A stretch of DNA of 64,000 bases from Chlamydoabsidia padenii (GCA_025330725.1 JAIWND010000014.1:1-64000); one strand, 5' to 3'; counted from the stretch's first letter, positions 25,465 through 39,395 are shown. Notes: generated by a model from the sequence alone, not told the origin. Numbers and translations are program-made.

Positions 25465-25761
25465 TTTGAATAAAAGAAAGAGATATGACAACTATGGTAC
25501 CAAGAAGAGGGATAAAAAGAAGCTGGTCCATTCGAAAGATCTTTTATAAACAAAATAGAAAGACATGTGTTCTCAATTCATGCAAAAAAAGGGGGGTGGT
25601 CTTGAGACTCAAATAACAGCATGATAACTTCAAGCCACTGCATAGTCCGAGGGAACTGAGTCATTGTCGGGATTTGAATAAGATTTTCTCTCATCAGAGG
25701 TGAATGAAAAAAAAAAAGTCAAAACACATTTACCTTTTTCTTTCCACAATACATTATCGAC
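25465..25761. promoter_or_regulatory. Divergent spacer upstream of GAR transformylase
   Basis: Between the microprotein candidate and the GARFT start. It carries an exact CGGGATTTGAA at 25668-25678, 84 bp before the ATG at 25762, the clearest placement of this element next to a housekeeping gene. Confidence 0.45.
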
Positions 25762-26394
25762 ATGTCCGCCAACAAGTTACCCACGATTGTAGTCCTAATT
25801 TCAGGATCCGGCAGTAATCTACAAGCACTTATTGATGCCACCCACAGCCAACCACCTCGACTAAATGCCAACATTATCGGTGTCATCTCCAATCGACAAA
25901 AAGCGTATGGGTTGGAACGAGCGCGACAAGCAGGCATCCCTACCGAAACCGTCTCACTCAAACGTTTCAAGGATCAAGGCAAGACACGGGAAGATTTCGA
26001 CGATGCGGTGGCGACCTTGATTACCGACACCTATCGACCTGATCTTGTGGTATTGGCGGGATGGATGCACATCTTATCTCCTCGTTTCTTGGCTCATTTT
26101 CCCCGACACAACGTCATGAACTTGCACCCGGCGTTACCTGGTCAATTTGATGGGGCTCACGCTATCGATCGGGCATTCGAGGCATTCCAACAAGGTCAAA
26201 TCAAGGAAACCGGTATTATGGTCCATAAGGTGATTGCTGATGTCGATCGTGGTCAAGTTATCTTGCAACAACCTGTGCCCATCTTGGATACCGATACACT
26301 TGAAACACTTGAAGAAAGGATTCATACTGCTGAACATCAAATCATCGTACAAGGTGCTCAGGTGTTTTTGGACGAACTCATGGCTACTCCATAG
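25762..26394 (+). CDS. ADE8: Phosphoribosylglycinamide formyltransferase (GARFT)
   Basis: Third step of de novo purine synthesis: transfers formyl from 10-formyl-THF to GAR. Single exon, 210 aa, matching the monofunctional fungal enzyme (yeast Ade8 is 214 aa) rather than the trifunctional animal GART. The phosphate loop ISGSGSNLQALID is at the N-terminus; catalytic Asn and His are in NLHPALPG and the catalytic Asp is in IADVDRGQVI. LAGWMHILSPRF and ETGIMVHKV are family motifs. Intronless, unlike nearly all neighbours. It converges on SRP72, with about 180 bp between stops. Confidence 0.96.
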   Translation: MSANKLPTIVVLISGSGSNLQALIDATHSQPPRLNANIIGVISNRQKAYGLERARQAGIPTETVSLKRFKDQGKTREDFDDAVATLITDTYRPDLVVLAGWMHILSPRFLAHFPRHNVMNLHPALPGQFDGAHAIDRAFEAFQQGQIKETGIMVHKVIADVDRGQVILQQPVPILDTDTLETLEERIHTAEHQIIVQGAQVFLDELMATP

Positions 26395-26573
26395 GTGTTT
26401 TTATTATTATTATTAGTATTGTTGTTTCCCCTCCCTCCCACCAAATACCTTTTTTTTTTTTTTTTTATCATCATCCATTTAAACATGTCATTTATTATGA
26501 TTATATAAATAAACAATCCATTTTTTATTATCCTATAACAATGTATAAACTATTCTATACCTACTAACACTAT

Positions 26574-28980
26574 CTACCATTTGCCTTTTCCACCCTTCTT
26601 CTTTTTCTTGGATTTGTTGGCGTTTTTGTTGGGTGGAGCTGTAGTAGATGGTGTTTCTGTCTTGGTTTCTGCAGCTGGTTCAGGTGATGTAGATGACACT
26701 TGTTGTCGACCGGCTAATCTTGCACTTCCAGTTGAGCCAATACCACCGCCTTCCATAGCCATTCCTTGTGGACCTCGAGAGGACGCCTTTTTCGCTTTAC
26801 CTTTCATCCGATAGGTGGATCTGTCTCGGGCTGGTATCCATCGTTCAGGGTCAGGTGTCTTGTTTTCATCATAGTCTTTGGGTAATAAAGGTGTTCGTTT
26901 CTTTTTGGACTTGGGTTGCTTGACATAATCACTAAAGAAGAAAAAGAAGATAGATTAGTAGATTGTCATTGGGAGGAGGAAACTGCATGATTAGCTTACC
27001 TGGATGGATCCTTCTTGACATAACCTTTCTTTACACCAGGGACCACAGATTCCAATTCATCAACATTGAGTGTATCGTCGGTGATGATGGGAGGTAATAT
27101 TTGACCATATTGTTCGGCCTTAGTTGGGTCAATTTCGGCATAAGCTGAAATCAATCCGGCAATTGATTGTATGTCAGTAGGATCAGCCTTAACGAGTTGT
27201 TCGTAATCACCTGCAGCATCATTGAATCGACCCGTTTTTAGTTTAAATGCAGCCGTTTGTTTTAAAATGGAAGGTGTGGCCGAAGTTTGTTGCTGTGGCG
27301 TTGTAGGTATTTTTGATGGTACATGCATAGTCGAGTGTTGATGATTGCCTTTCCAGTAACTTGATGCTTGATCCAATACCGACATTGCCTTTTCCGCTTG
27401 ACCCGTTTGTTCATAGAGCCATACCAACAATGCAACTACAGCAGGACGATGAGTCGCTTTGATATCGTCTTGTACTTGATCCATATAATCTTCTAGTGTC
27501 TTGAGTGCCGCGGTTGATTGAGACGAGAGAAGTTCTAATTGGATAGCCGCAAATCGAATGGACAAAGAAGTTGGGTGTTGTTTGGCGAATGATTTGAGTT
27601 CTTCTAGTGCCTTGTCGGATTTGCGTTGTTGGTGATAGGTAGCTGCTGCCAAGATAACATAGAGTTCATCCATATCGGGATATTGCTTGAGTAATCGTTG
27701 AGTTGTTTCCTTGCAAGATCCATGCTAACCAGAAAAAAAGAAAAGAAAGGGTCAGTACCAAATGTAATAATCTATAAGATTGTGTGGTTTCTTACCTTGT
27801 TCATAAACATCTGTAAAAGAGCATCATTTCTTGAGATGATCCTCTTTTGGTATTGCTTCAGTTTTGTGTCAGCATCCTTTCCAGTGGCCAGTTTCATCTT
27901 CTTGGCAGAGTCAAATAAATCATTTGTTTTTTGGAGCGTCACCATATTGTTAGCAATCACCGCATTGACAGCACCATCGTGAATTCTAGGGAAAGAAGTA
28001 AATGAACAAGTGTTGTTTTCGATGAATAATGTAGTTGTTACTTACTTTGAGTCCACCACATCTTGATAGATCACCTTGGCTTCATTGATACGACCTTGTA
28101 CTTGATAAGTGTATGCCAATTGAGTTGCAATGACAGCCAAATCTTCGTCCACTTCATCTTGAGCTACATCTTGTTGTTTTAATCGATCATTACATTGTTC
28201 TGTAAATAAAATAGGGGGAGGGTGAAGGTTCATTTAGTATCTATCCAATTTATTTCATTATATGATATTATATCGACTTACTTCTTGCTAATTCCAATAA
28301 TTCAGATGCACGGGCAAAGTTTCCTTGTGCAAGATGGATAGACGCTGCATTGTAAGTCACTTCACAGCCAGAAAGGTCCAAATCATTCAAATCAGATACA
28401 GGTCTTGAATCAATTTGAAGGAAACCCAAACCAGCCTTCGCCGCCAACAGATTAACTTTGACTTCCATATGAATGGGATCTTGTTCATCAAGTTCTTGTA
28501 ATAAAGGTTCATAGATATCAATAGCTTGTTGGAATTTATCTTGACCATATAACTATTAGTAATAAAAAGAAGAAGAAAAAGAAGAATGAGTATTCGCACA
28601 TCTACCCAGTAATACAAACTTACTAGTTGGGCTTCCAAAAAACGCACGGCTGTGTCGTTGGGATGAGTACGTTTGGCAGCCTCCAAGAGTTCAGTCGCCT
28701 GTTGCCATTGATTGGTGCGATAGTAACAATACAGCTTTTCAAAAGTGAGGTCAATGGTTTTGTTATCCCTAAATTTGCGACTAATCAAAGAGAGAGCATC
28801 GTCGTATTTTCCTAATCGAATCAGGGTCACCACTTTACAATGAAGAGGAAGCGTGTCGTTTTCACCTTGGAGTTTAATCAATTGATCGCAAAGGGTGAGG
28901 CTACGTTCATCATCATGGTCATTGGTGGACTTTGATAATTCATCAATGAGTGCTGCAACTTGTTGTTCTTTTGCTGCCAT
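26574..28980 (-). CDS. SRP72: Signal recognition particle subunit SRP72
   Basis: TPR scaffold of the SRP, binding SRP68 and 7S RNA for co-translational ER targeting. Exons 28980-28624, 28552-28282, 28199-28046, 27985-27796, 27724-27000 and 26931-26574 give 684 aa (human 671). TPR-like helical pairs run from the start (AALIDELSKS, YDDALSLISRKF, QWQQATELLEAAKR) to about residue 560. The C-terminal RNA-binding signature PDPERWIPARDRSTYR is followed by a Lys-rich tail (KSKKKKKGGKGKW). The CGGGGTTTGAA element is 112 bp upstream (29092-29102). Confidence 0.95.
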
Positions 28981-30053
28981 TCTATTTTACGAGTGAGGAG
29001 ATGAAGAAGTGGAGTAGAAAGAAAAGGTGAGAAAATGATCCTCCCCCCCCCACTCTGCTATTTTCTTCGGGCGTGACTACAGCCTCATTGGCGGGGTTTG
29101 AATTTAAGAAACTTGAAATGCCACCCTCGAAGGGGGCAAGGGCAATAAAACACAATCCTTCGCATGAATCTCATTCAACAGTATGAAATAGGGATAAAGT
29201 GTTGGAGGAAATGTGATATGATTCATAAGATCAGGATTGCCAAAAAAAAAAAAAAAAAAAAAAAAAAATTGTGCTTCTGTAGTAAAGATATCCTTCGCTG
29301 GTTAGAATAGGTTGAGTTTTTTGTTTTTGTTTTTTCTTTTTTTTTTCTTTTTTTTCTTTTCAAAATGCTCACTGAAGACTACAGCTTACAAAATATCGAT
29401 GTTTTTCGTCATGATTTGATTCGTTTTGAGATTTTTAAATCGGCGCTGTAAATAGTACCTGACTGGGGCATTCAAAGATCTATTGCTCGCTAACTATTCC
29501 GAGGTTTACAAAAAGTAAATCATCATATAAAGAAGGTTCATTACTAAGATCTATAAAATAAAGACTGCTGATTAGACTTTCACCTCGTACAGATCTAAAG
29601 AGACATTCAGGCACATGAACTTTACGACAAGTTGAGATCCATGAAACATATTGGGATATGACGGGATTCAGTGTCGCAGTAAAACAGGGAAACATTTCCC
29701 GTCTTTCGTAAGCAAGCGGACTTGTAATGTTTAGACAGGACCTCCGTCATTTCCCAAAAGCTCTGACACCTGCCATACATAGTAAATAGTGGGTGGATGG
29801 GATTTCGTACTTGAAGGTCCCCTCTGACTAATGAAGACTGGGAAAGAAAATCATTTAACAAGTGTACTGGTGAAACCTTGAAATAGTCCGTTTCTTCCGT
29901 ATTCCACCAACCGTAGAATTTATTTTCAATTCCCGTTCCCACTAAATCGTTATAAATTAGGGTCAATTTTTTTCTCGCTCCTTCCTTCTGTTTCCTTAAC
30001 TCTCTTTTTTTTTATTTAATTAAACACACTAATCCACACGACACTATACTATA
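28981..30053. other. Divergent intergenic region, SRP72 / aldo-keto reductase
   Basis: About 1.07 kb without a supported gene. It holds the exact element CGGGGTTTGAA at 29092-29102 near SRP72, a long A run at about 29241-29268 (T on the SRP72 sense strand), T-rich sequence near 29330-29360, and a T-rich leader (about 30005-30015) before the reductase start. A minus-strand open frame at 29622-29966 has no recognised motif. Confidence 0.5.
29092..29102 (+). promoter_or_regulatory. CGGGGTTTGAA element upstream of SRP72
   Basis: Exact CGGGRTTTGAA match, 112 bp from the SRP72 start and in reverse orientation to the gene. Confidence 0.4.
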
Positions 30054-30504
30054 ATGGTCCAACAAACTTACATTGAATTGAACCGTACTGGTGACAAGAT
30101 GCCTTTGATTGGTTATGGTTGCTGGAAGGTTGACACCAAGGATTGTGAAGAAACTATCTATACTGCTATCAAGAATGGTTATCGTTTGATTGATGGTGCT
30201 GCTGCTTATGAAAACGAAGTTGAAGTGGGTCTTGGTATCAAGAAGGCTATCAACGAAGGTATCGTCAAGCGTGAAGATCTGTTTGGTAAGTCAAAAAGAA
30301 ACCCCCTCCCTGAAACAAGGCCAAGTGACAACTAACACCATATTTCTGTAGTTGTGACCAAGTTGTGGAATACTTATCACCATAAAAACAATGTCCGTGC
30401 TGCTTTCAACCGATCTCTTAACGATATGGGTTTGGACTATGTTGATTTGTACCTTATTCACTGTAAGTAATGAGGTGCATCATGTTGGGGAAGAAAGGAA
30501 TGAC

Positions 30505-30535
<31 letters not shown>

Positions 30536-31265
30536 ACCAACTTGTATCTTGCTAGTCCCTGTGCCTATTGAATACGTCGATCCTGCTGTCAAGTACCCTG
30601 GTGGATGGATCCAAGAAGGCAATGATGAAATCGTTTACGAACGTGCTCCTATCCATCTGTGCTGGGCTGAAATGGAAAAGTTGGTGGATGACAAGTTGGC
30701 TCGTAACATTGGTGTGTCCAACTTTAACGTCATGGCTCTTTTGGATCTCTTCACTTATTGCCGTTACAAGCCTGCTACTCTTCAAGGTATGTTGGGTGAT
30801 GATGATGATATAATGTTTAACCTTTTTCTTTTTTTTTAACAATACACCCTTCTTCTTTTTTTGAATTTAGTCGAACTCCACCCATACTTGCAACAAAAGC
30901 GTCTTGTCGAATGGGTCCAAAAACAAGGTATTGCCGTCACTGCTTACTCTTCCTTTGGTCCTGCCTCTTATGTTACCTTGTCTGAAGAAGGAAAGACTGC
31001 TAAACCCTTGTTAAGTCATGAATTGATCGAAAAAATTGCCGCCAAATACAACAAGACACCTGCTCAAGTGCTGCTCCGATGGTCCATCCAACGTAATGTC
31101 GCTGTCATCCCCAAGAGCATGAACGAAGATCGTATGAGATCAAATTTGGATATCTTTAGCTGGTCTTTGGAACAAAACTGTGTTGATGCAATCAACAAAC
31201 TCGAAATGGGTGCTCGCTTCAACGATACTACGTCTTATGGATTCACCATCCCCCTCTTTGATTAG
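30054..31265 (+). CDS. Aldo-keto reductase (D-xylose reductase type)
   Basis: NAD(P)H-dependent aldose reductase, most like fungal xylose reductase, which reduces xylose to xylitol. Exons 30054-30285, 30352-30462, 30556-30786 and 30871-31265 give 322 aa, the usual length. The catalytic tetrad is intact: Asp and Tyr in [11 protein letters not shown], Lys in [10 protein letters not shown], His in YLIHFPVP. The coenzyme motif [13 protein letters not shown] has the Lys, Ser and Arg of NADPH binders. IGVSNFNV and [10 protein letters not shown] also match. Intron 2 has a T run of over 20 nt. It converges on the receptor gene, 126 bp between stops. Other aldose or glycerol reductases cannot be excluded. 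Confidence 0.92.
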
Positions 31266-31391
31266 ATGTAGTGTATTTGTTAATATGTATCTTATCTATC
31301 TAATGTTTAAATAAAGAATCTTTTTTTTTAATTCTTATGTAATATATTGATTGGTTGAATGGGTATGTTGATTTGTATGTATGATGAATGA

Positions 31392-32647
31392 TTAGTGGGA
31401 AGGAATGGACTGATCAGTGGTTAATTGTGAGGGACGGTAAAATCTTATTTTCTTCAGTTTCATCCATACTTCGTGTGGGATAGTCAACACTGTTGGGTCA
31501 ATGAAAAAGATAAGAGCTGTGAAAACACCTGCTAGTCGAGTCATAACATTACCGACCATTGCAAACACAAAATTCACTTTATGATGGCGATCGATTATAT
31601 ACATTTGTATGGCGAATCCAATTCCATAGGTTAATACTGGCACTTGTACAATAGAGAAAGAGAGAAGAAAAAAAAAGATGAGTCCTCCTTATTTAAATTA
31701 TTTACTTCTGTTATTAGTTTACTTAAGGGGTAAAATAAGCTTCTACAGACGGCTTTTGTGAATGCGTTTGTCGTTTGTTGGTGAACATGCCGTTTTGCAT
31801 GAATGTCGGAGTTTGACACATCGGACCTCGACGATACATTGTATTGTCCATCTCTTGTATGACTGATACCTCGGGATATAATCTCTTCCATCGTTTTTGT
31901 ATTTCTTCTCTTGTCCAAATGGATTTTATACATGGCAGCCGTTGATGTGATAGTGGACACCACAATGATAAAGAACATGAATGAATAGTAGTATATCCAA
32001 GATAGCTTGTTAACGGACCGATCAAGGAAAGCATTATAGAACCTATATTAAACGTACTTGATGTCATTAAGGTCATCAGTGATGACTTTTTCTTTTTCTT
32101 TTTTTTCTGCTACTTGCCAACATTCTCGCCTATCTGCATGAACCACATGTTCAATCCCCGACGGCAAACTGTCACCTGTGAAAGAATAAACATTGGCGAT
32201 AAAAGTAAAAATGACAGCAATAGGCATCAAAATATATTCAGGTCTACATGGCCATTTGACATGAAAGACAAACACCAAGAAAAGATGAACTCCGACCATA
32301 CCCAAAAGACAACAAGACAACATGGTGAAGATACCATCGAGGATCCGAAAGTGTTGGCAGTACGCTGAATCCATGGCCTCATAAGAGATTTTAATAGCCA
32401 GACAATGATCGATCAGACTCACTATGCTGGCACCAATTACACATCGAAGCGACACTCGATTGGCATCGCGAGAATGGAAATACAGCATATAACAATAGAT
32501 GACAATGATCAAAACCGCGGCAATCAAACTAAGCAGAGTTGAAATCGCCGCTGCGTCCTGTAATTGATCCATTTGAATCTTTGTATAATTAAACTGAAAG
32601 ATGACAGTGGGATCAAATGGAATAGTGGCATTATAAGGCTTTTCCAT
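31392..32647 (-). CDS. Seven-helix receptor, fungal GPCR (cAMP-receptor-like)
   Basis: Plasma-membrane receptor of 366 aa. Exons 32647-32118, 32042-31723 and 31642-31392. The N-terminus is extracellular with sequons NATI and NYTK. Seven hydrophobic segments follow, among them IAAVLIIVIYCYMLYFH (TM1), CVIGASIVSLIDHCLAI (TM2), IFTMLSCCLLGMVGVHLFLV (TM3), the segment ending FIANVYSF (TM4), YYYSFMFFIIVVSTITS (TM5), LTYGIGFAIQMYII (TM6) and VFTALIFFIDPTVL (TM7). Extracellular loop 2 has RRECW, matching the conserved Cys that pairs to TM3. A 60-residue third inner loop is Ser/His-rich. The first intron (32117-32043) works only as a GC-AG intron (donor GCAAGT); the nearby GT donor gives an immediate stop. 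The ligand is unknown. It is divergent from pyruvate decarboxylase. Confidence 0.82.
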
Positions 32648-32948
32648 GAAAGTGAGGATGGCATGAAGATAAGATGATAAAGGATAAACAAGTTCTGGTT
32701 TCTCGGGTTTTCTTTTTTTTTTTTTTTTCGGGGATTTCTAAGAAGATTCATGTTTGAACTTGAGACTAAGAACAGTTTGAGGAATTAACTGGGGGGAGGG
32801 ATAATAGATAGTGCTAAAAGATAAAACCTTTCATGCAAGGGTTTAGGAAAAACCATGTGATCGGGATTTGAAAATGGATTTGAAATACTCTGAGCCGTGC
32901 ATTTTTCTTTTTCCCTTTTCTTTATTCATTTATTAACTACATTTGCTA
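32648..32948. promoter_or_regulatory. Divergent promoter, receptor / pyruvate decarboxylase
   Basis: 301 bp shared by two divergent genes. It carries an exact CGGGATTTGAA at 32862-32872 followed closely by a second GGATTTGAAA, 77-87 bp before the decarboxylase ATG, and a T run near 32710. Confidence 0.5.
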
Positions 32949-34817
<1,869 letters not shown>

Positions 34818-35099
34818 TTAAATTGTATAGCCCCCCCCCTCTCTCTCTCTAATATAGTTATTGTGTATACTAATTTACTTGTAGTAGTGTATATATATGT
34901 ATATATATATATATATATAATTGATCAATAAACTGTATATGATATGCTCTATTATGTGGACTATGCGGAGATTAAATATGTTTTAAAAGGCACAATGGTG
35001 TATGCATGATTTTTATTTTATTGGATACATGTGTTAATATTAATTAATTAATAAATTAAGTAAATAAAAGATCTATAGGTAAACAGTAGAATACTATTA

Positions 35100-37721
35100 C
35101 TATTTATCCTTCTTGGTTTCGTCGTCTTTGGTATCCTTGTCACTATCCTTTTCTTCACCGATCTGACCATATTCATTGGCCCGAGTGTGATCCACCTTGT
35201 ACTTGTAGCGTTGATAAAGATAGACAATAAAGACGGCATCATCACGTAAACAGGCAATGCGGTGAAGGGTAGGCATTTTGATTACAAAGGCAAATAGATC
35301 ATCTATGAAGAAGAAAACATGTTGGTCAGGATTAATGTCAGTGATCCTTCCTAGTCAGTTTATCTTACCAATGAATGTGTTGAGAGATTTGTACATTAAT
35401 GTTCTCCATGGCATGTGTGCAACCTATAAAAGAAGATATGAGTCAAAAGCAAGACCTATGTGTGTACTTTTTTTTTTTTCTTTTACTTACACTCTTCAAG
35501 CGGTAGTTGATATACAACTGAGGAATCATAGTGATGAAGCCAAAGAGATAGACGAATTCCACCAAGGTTTTCACAACAAAAGAATACCAGCTCTTGTGTT
35601 CCTCATATAACAAGGAGTAGACAGCATAGCCAGCCAAAAGAGGGTAAGAGAGCCAAGTCAAGTATTTGAAAGCAATCGCATCATATTTGGAGGTTTCGTC
35701 TTCTTCTTCAGTAGTGGTATTGTTGTTTTTAGTTGATAAAGTTGGTAAGAGATTCCCGGGACGCCACACTACTTCGTATTTCAACGCCTTGAAAACCTTC
35801 CATACTTCGATCAGGAGACCCATACCTTGACCAATCATCACCATCCATGACGTTTCTTGATTGTTGTCCAGTAGATAAAGGAAGATCACCGCTTGGAAGA
35901 AGATGTTAACAATGATACTACGGACCGAAACACCTGCGCTGTTATCTTTCTTTTTCCAAAAGGCGATATCTAAATCAATACAAGAAAGAGTTGAGTATTC
36001 CAATCAATATTCTTTTTTTTTTACATACCATTCTTAAACGCCAGCATTTCAAAGAGACTGTGTAGTAAACTGACAGAGATGGTGACGGCCAGAAGAATAG
36101 GATTGGTTTCCAAAAACATACGTTTGACTTCATCCAATTCAGAAGATGACATACCACCCATAGGATTAGCCGATGATTGCTGGTTGTTTAACTTGTCGTT
36201 AATTGCTGCATAAATATTGAATTTGGATGTTGTCATGGGTTCCAAGTGGATCGTCAAAGGCAAAGTACTAAAACAAGAGCGTGAATATTCTCTTGTACCT
36301 TTTTTTTTCCCCCATGTATATATACATATATATATACATACCTGATAGTTTCATTGATTGGGTAAGCATTTTGACGCAGTAACCAAAAGTCGTTGGTAAA
36401 CACAATCGGTTTATAGTAGCTCATTTTTCCAGAGGCATCTCGAGTAAAATCGTTGTCAAAGGGAATGTCTAATAGTAAGAAAGAAAAAAAAAGGGGGGGA
36501 GTAATGGTTAAAGTCATTCTGTATGCGCATATAATTGACCCACTCTAACTTACACTTCATCGCTGGGGGTTGAATTGACTTTTTGGGAATCAGGAGTTGA
36601 TCAGAGATTACGGCAATGGTAACATTTTCGTGCCAGTAGGAAGTAAGTGGTGCTTGACGAGTAAGATTTGTTAAAAGATCCAAACCGAATCCACTGAGCC
36701 CCGAAGCATCGTGTCGTTGTTCTAGTTCCTGATTTGTCTATAATACAAAAAGACCTTCATATTTAGATTCCCCCTACAAATCGTCAATAGTTTCTGGTTA
36801 CCTCTTTATGATCATCATCCGATACTTCGTCCATGCTTGTTTCATCTTGACCTTCTTTTCCAAGTAGCTTCTTTTGTTTGATGATGGCCCTTTTAGGATA
36901 AAATTTGGTCAATACTACCAAAAAAAAAAAAAAAAAAGCAGAGTTTAGTAATGTAATGACACCCAACGTTTTCCTTACCATGGCGAAGATAAACGACATT
37001 ATTGGCCACAAATGCAGGATGATTTGGATTAATGGAATTGCCTTGAGGAGTCATGAAGATATGAGCATACAAGGTACCATTGTTTTGTAGAGTCTATTAA
37101 TAAAAGTTAAAAAAAAAAAATGAGGGAGGAAAGTGGTTAATGATAGTGGATGATATATATGATTTGACTTACTTTGGTGATAGGAATCTCAATACGGTGT
37201 TCACGACGGTCATCAGCGTTACCACCATAAATGATCTCCTTGGCTTGCCAAACAGGGGTATCTTCATATTGAGTAAAATATTCGTCTTCATTAACGTAAA
37301 CCGATAGATCCATCACAGTGTCCTTGGTCCAAAGAGGCGTAAAATAGTCGGCCAGGTCATCCAAAGGTATTTCGGGTAGAGGATAATAAAACACAGAGTT
37401 TGGAACATGAGGAGCATAATCACGCAACACAGCACCACCACCGTTCATAGGATCCTTGCCAGCAGCAGGAGGAGGAGGAGGAGGTATGTTATTCGTTTGT
37501 TGGTTTGGGAATAAACCTATAGAAAGCAAAGTTAGTTGTTCATTCAGGTGTGGATTGAATTATACTATACCTCCAGTGATAGCCTTCATCGCAAACCATA
37601 TCATGAGCATTTGGAAGATTTGACCACCATATTGTGCAAAAAAGCCTTGATTTTCATTTCGTTGTTGACTCGTTTGTTGTTGAGGTTGCTGAGCCCTACT
37701 AGGTGAAGAGTTATCAGGCAT
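35100..37721 (-). CDS. CLPTM1 family ER/Golgi membrane protein
   Basis: Homologue of cleft lip and palate transmembrane protein 1. Family members act in receptor retention or lipid scrambling at the ER; the fungal role is unknown. About ten exons give roughly 670 aa. The start is the ATG at 37721 (MPDNSSPSRAQQPQQ); an upstream in-frame extension lacks an ATG. After a Pro-rich stretch comes a large luminal domain (VFYYPLPEIPLDD, MDLSVYVNEDEYF, YYKPIVFTNDFW) with sequons. Then five to six membrane spans (ILLAVTISVSLLHSLFEML, SIIVNIFFQAVIFLYLLD, and YLTWLSYPLLAGYAVYSLLY among them), ending with the diagnostic HMPWRTLMYKSLNTFIDD and IKMPTLHRIACLRDD. A CGGGGTTTTGA variant lies 87 bp upstream. Confidence 0.93.
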
Positions 37722-37866
37722 GTAATCAAGAGAGTGATAAATCAACAAGGAAAGTAAAAGAGAGGAAAAAGAAAATTGCCCTACTGGTTTCAAGTTTTTT
37801 GATCGAGCGGGGTTTTGATTGGTTTGTAGATCAGAGTTGAAGTGCCGTTTGTAATCTAAATTATAA
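37722..37866. other. Upstream region of CLPTM1
   Basis: Short spacer with the element variant CGGGGTTTTGA at 37808-37818. No gene. Confidence 0.4.
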
Positions 37867-38133
37867 AAATCTCTGATAAAAAATCATGGAACAAAATCTC
37901 AAGCTCAACGTCTTTTAATCCCTGTTTTAATCCCAGTATTTTTGAAACGTCGATGTTGTCTGCTGATTGGTGCCGCCCCTGACCCCATCATTAAGTCGTA
38001 TTATAACTCTACACCTAAACGTAAACGTATCGACAAATTTGCGCCGCAGGCAGCACCCAAAGGGTACCGACCATTTGGCCAAAGGCCAAAGGAAGCAGGA
38101 GATATGAAACCTAGACTATATCATAGCTATTGA
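37867..38133 (+). pseudogene. Open frame without ATG, basic protein-like
   Basis: Open plus-strand frame with stop at 38131-38133 and no in-frame ATG before the upstream stop at 37864. A nearby ATG (37886) is in another frame and stops after 11 codons. The translated segment looks protein-like rather than random: KRRCCLLIGAAPDPIIK, then a basic NSTPKRKRIDKF and a Gly/Pro-rich GYRPFGQRPKEAGDMKPR. It may be the last exon of a small gene whose first exon I cannot find, a frameshifted gene, or chance. It starts about 145 bp from the CLPTM1 ATG on the opposite strand. Confidence 0.3.
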
Positions 38134-38252
38134 TTTAAACTGATACTTAAAATATAAAAGTAGTGCAGTTACAATACAACAAAAAACTCTTCTATATAAG
38201 TAAAATCTTGCTGTTGTTTTTGAACGCCAAATCGTACGGACATTTCAAACTT
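38134..38252. other. Spacer before dispersed repeat copy B
   Basis: AT-rich, nothing recognised. Confidence 0.4.
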
Positions 38253-39040
38253 CATCATCATCATAAAATTATGAGTTCCCGCCTTTTAAAACATCGCTTT
38301 TTTTTTTGCCCACCGATGTGCTGATAGTAATAAAAACGGAATGGAGTGCCACCGCAAAGAGGGGGGCACAGGAGAAGCTGGGTAGAGAGACTTTCACAAA
38401 ACATAGTAGAGTGAGTAGCTGAATCTTTTTTTTTGAAGTGAGTGCCCTCGCAAACAGGGGGGGGGGCACGGGGAGAAGTTGGGTGGAGAGACTGACAACG
38501 TTTCCCTTCCAATATCATGCCCCCAAATCGGGAATTGCTAGGCGCATTGAATTTTATTGTTCGGCGTTTGAAAATGAAGCTTTCTTTCGTCTACATATAA
38601 AAAAAAATCTTTTGTCGCAAAGAAAAGGTAAAAGTCATTGCAAGTCTAAACATACTAACACAAGGGTCTTGTTACTTGAACTTGCGGTAAAGTATGTTGG
38701 AAATGGGTCATAGTGTCCACATGGCCACTTTAATCATTAGCATCCGAAGACAATGGAGCGAGGAGAGCCCATCCAAAACCTTAGTAAGGAATCAAGGTAA
38801 AGCGGGGGTTAAATACAAAGTGGGTTTCATGACAGGTAAAAATCATCGCAAGTAGACATATCCATTGTTTGAATAATTGGTTCACCATCAATTTTCATGC
38901 GATATCATTTTCATAGACAAAAGGGGCTGATCACATGTACTAACTGACTGTTTGATTTCTTTTTCTATGTATGATTGTTTTTTGATCATTTCTTTCAACC
39001 ACTTTTAAACATCGTATATTTCATTGTTGATTTTATTTAA
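38253..39040. repeat. Dispersed repeat, copy B
   Basis: Imperfect direct copy of the repeat at 2098-3352, same orientation. The left edge begins at the CATCATCATAAAATTATGAG block and the right edge near the CATCGTATATTTCATTG block. It lacks the extra internal unit found in copy A and the stretch corresponding to about 3065-3230. Copy-specific differences are frequent, so the copies are old or fast-evolving. No coding capacity seen. Confidence 0.8.
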
Positions 39041-39395
39041 TTAATAAAACTATTAAAAAGTAGTGAAGATGAAGCATGGATGATAGTAAAGAAGGTAATA
39101 AGGATAATAGTAAAAACAAAGCATATATGGGGCATGAATGGGTGGCTGTCAAATCAGATCGAATCGGATAACCACCGTATTATGCAACTGAGTGAGAGCC
39201 ATAATATCAAATTATAACCGAGTAGTGGGATTGGTATTTATGATACATTCCGATTTGCTGCATTCCATTGCATATATTGGAAGTAAGATAGTTGAAGACA
39301 TGTGTGATTAAGTAACAAGATGCATTTTTATTTCAATTAATGTGAGGGGGAGGAGTGGGTATTAAAAATACAAACTATAAAGTAACACTAAATGG
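39041..39395. other. Spacer after repeat copy B
   Basis: AT-rich; AATAA-type signals readable on the minus strand near 39330-39345 could end the orphan gene's transcript. No gene. Confidence 0.4.

Noticed and set aside
29622..29966. 114-codon minus-strand open frame between SRP72 and the aldo-keto reductase
   Set aside because: No motif, no splice support, composition like the flanking intergenic DNA; not called as a gene.
32114..32368. 84-codon plus-strand frame inside the receptor gene
   Set aside because: Antisense to TM3-TM4 coding sequence; shadow.
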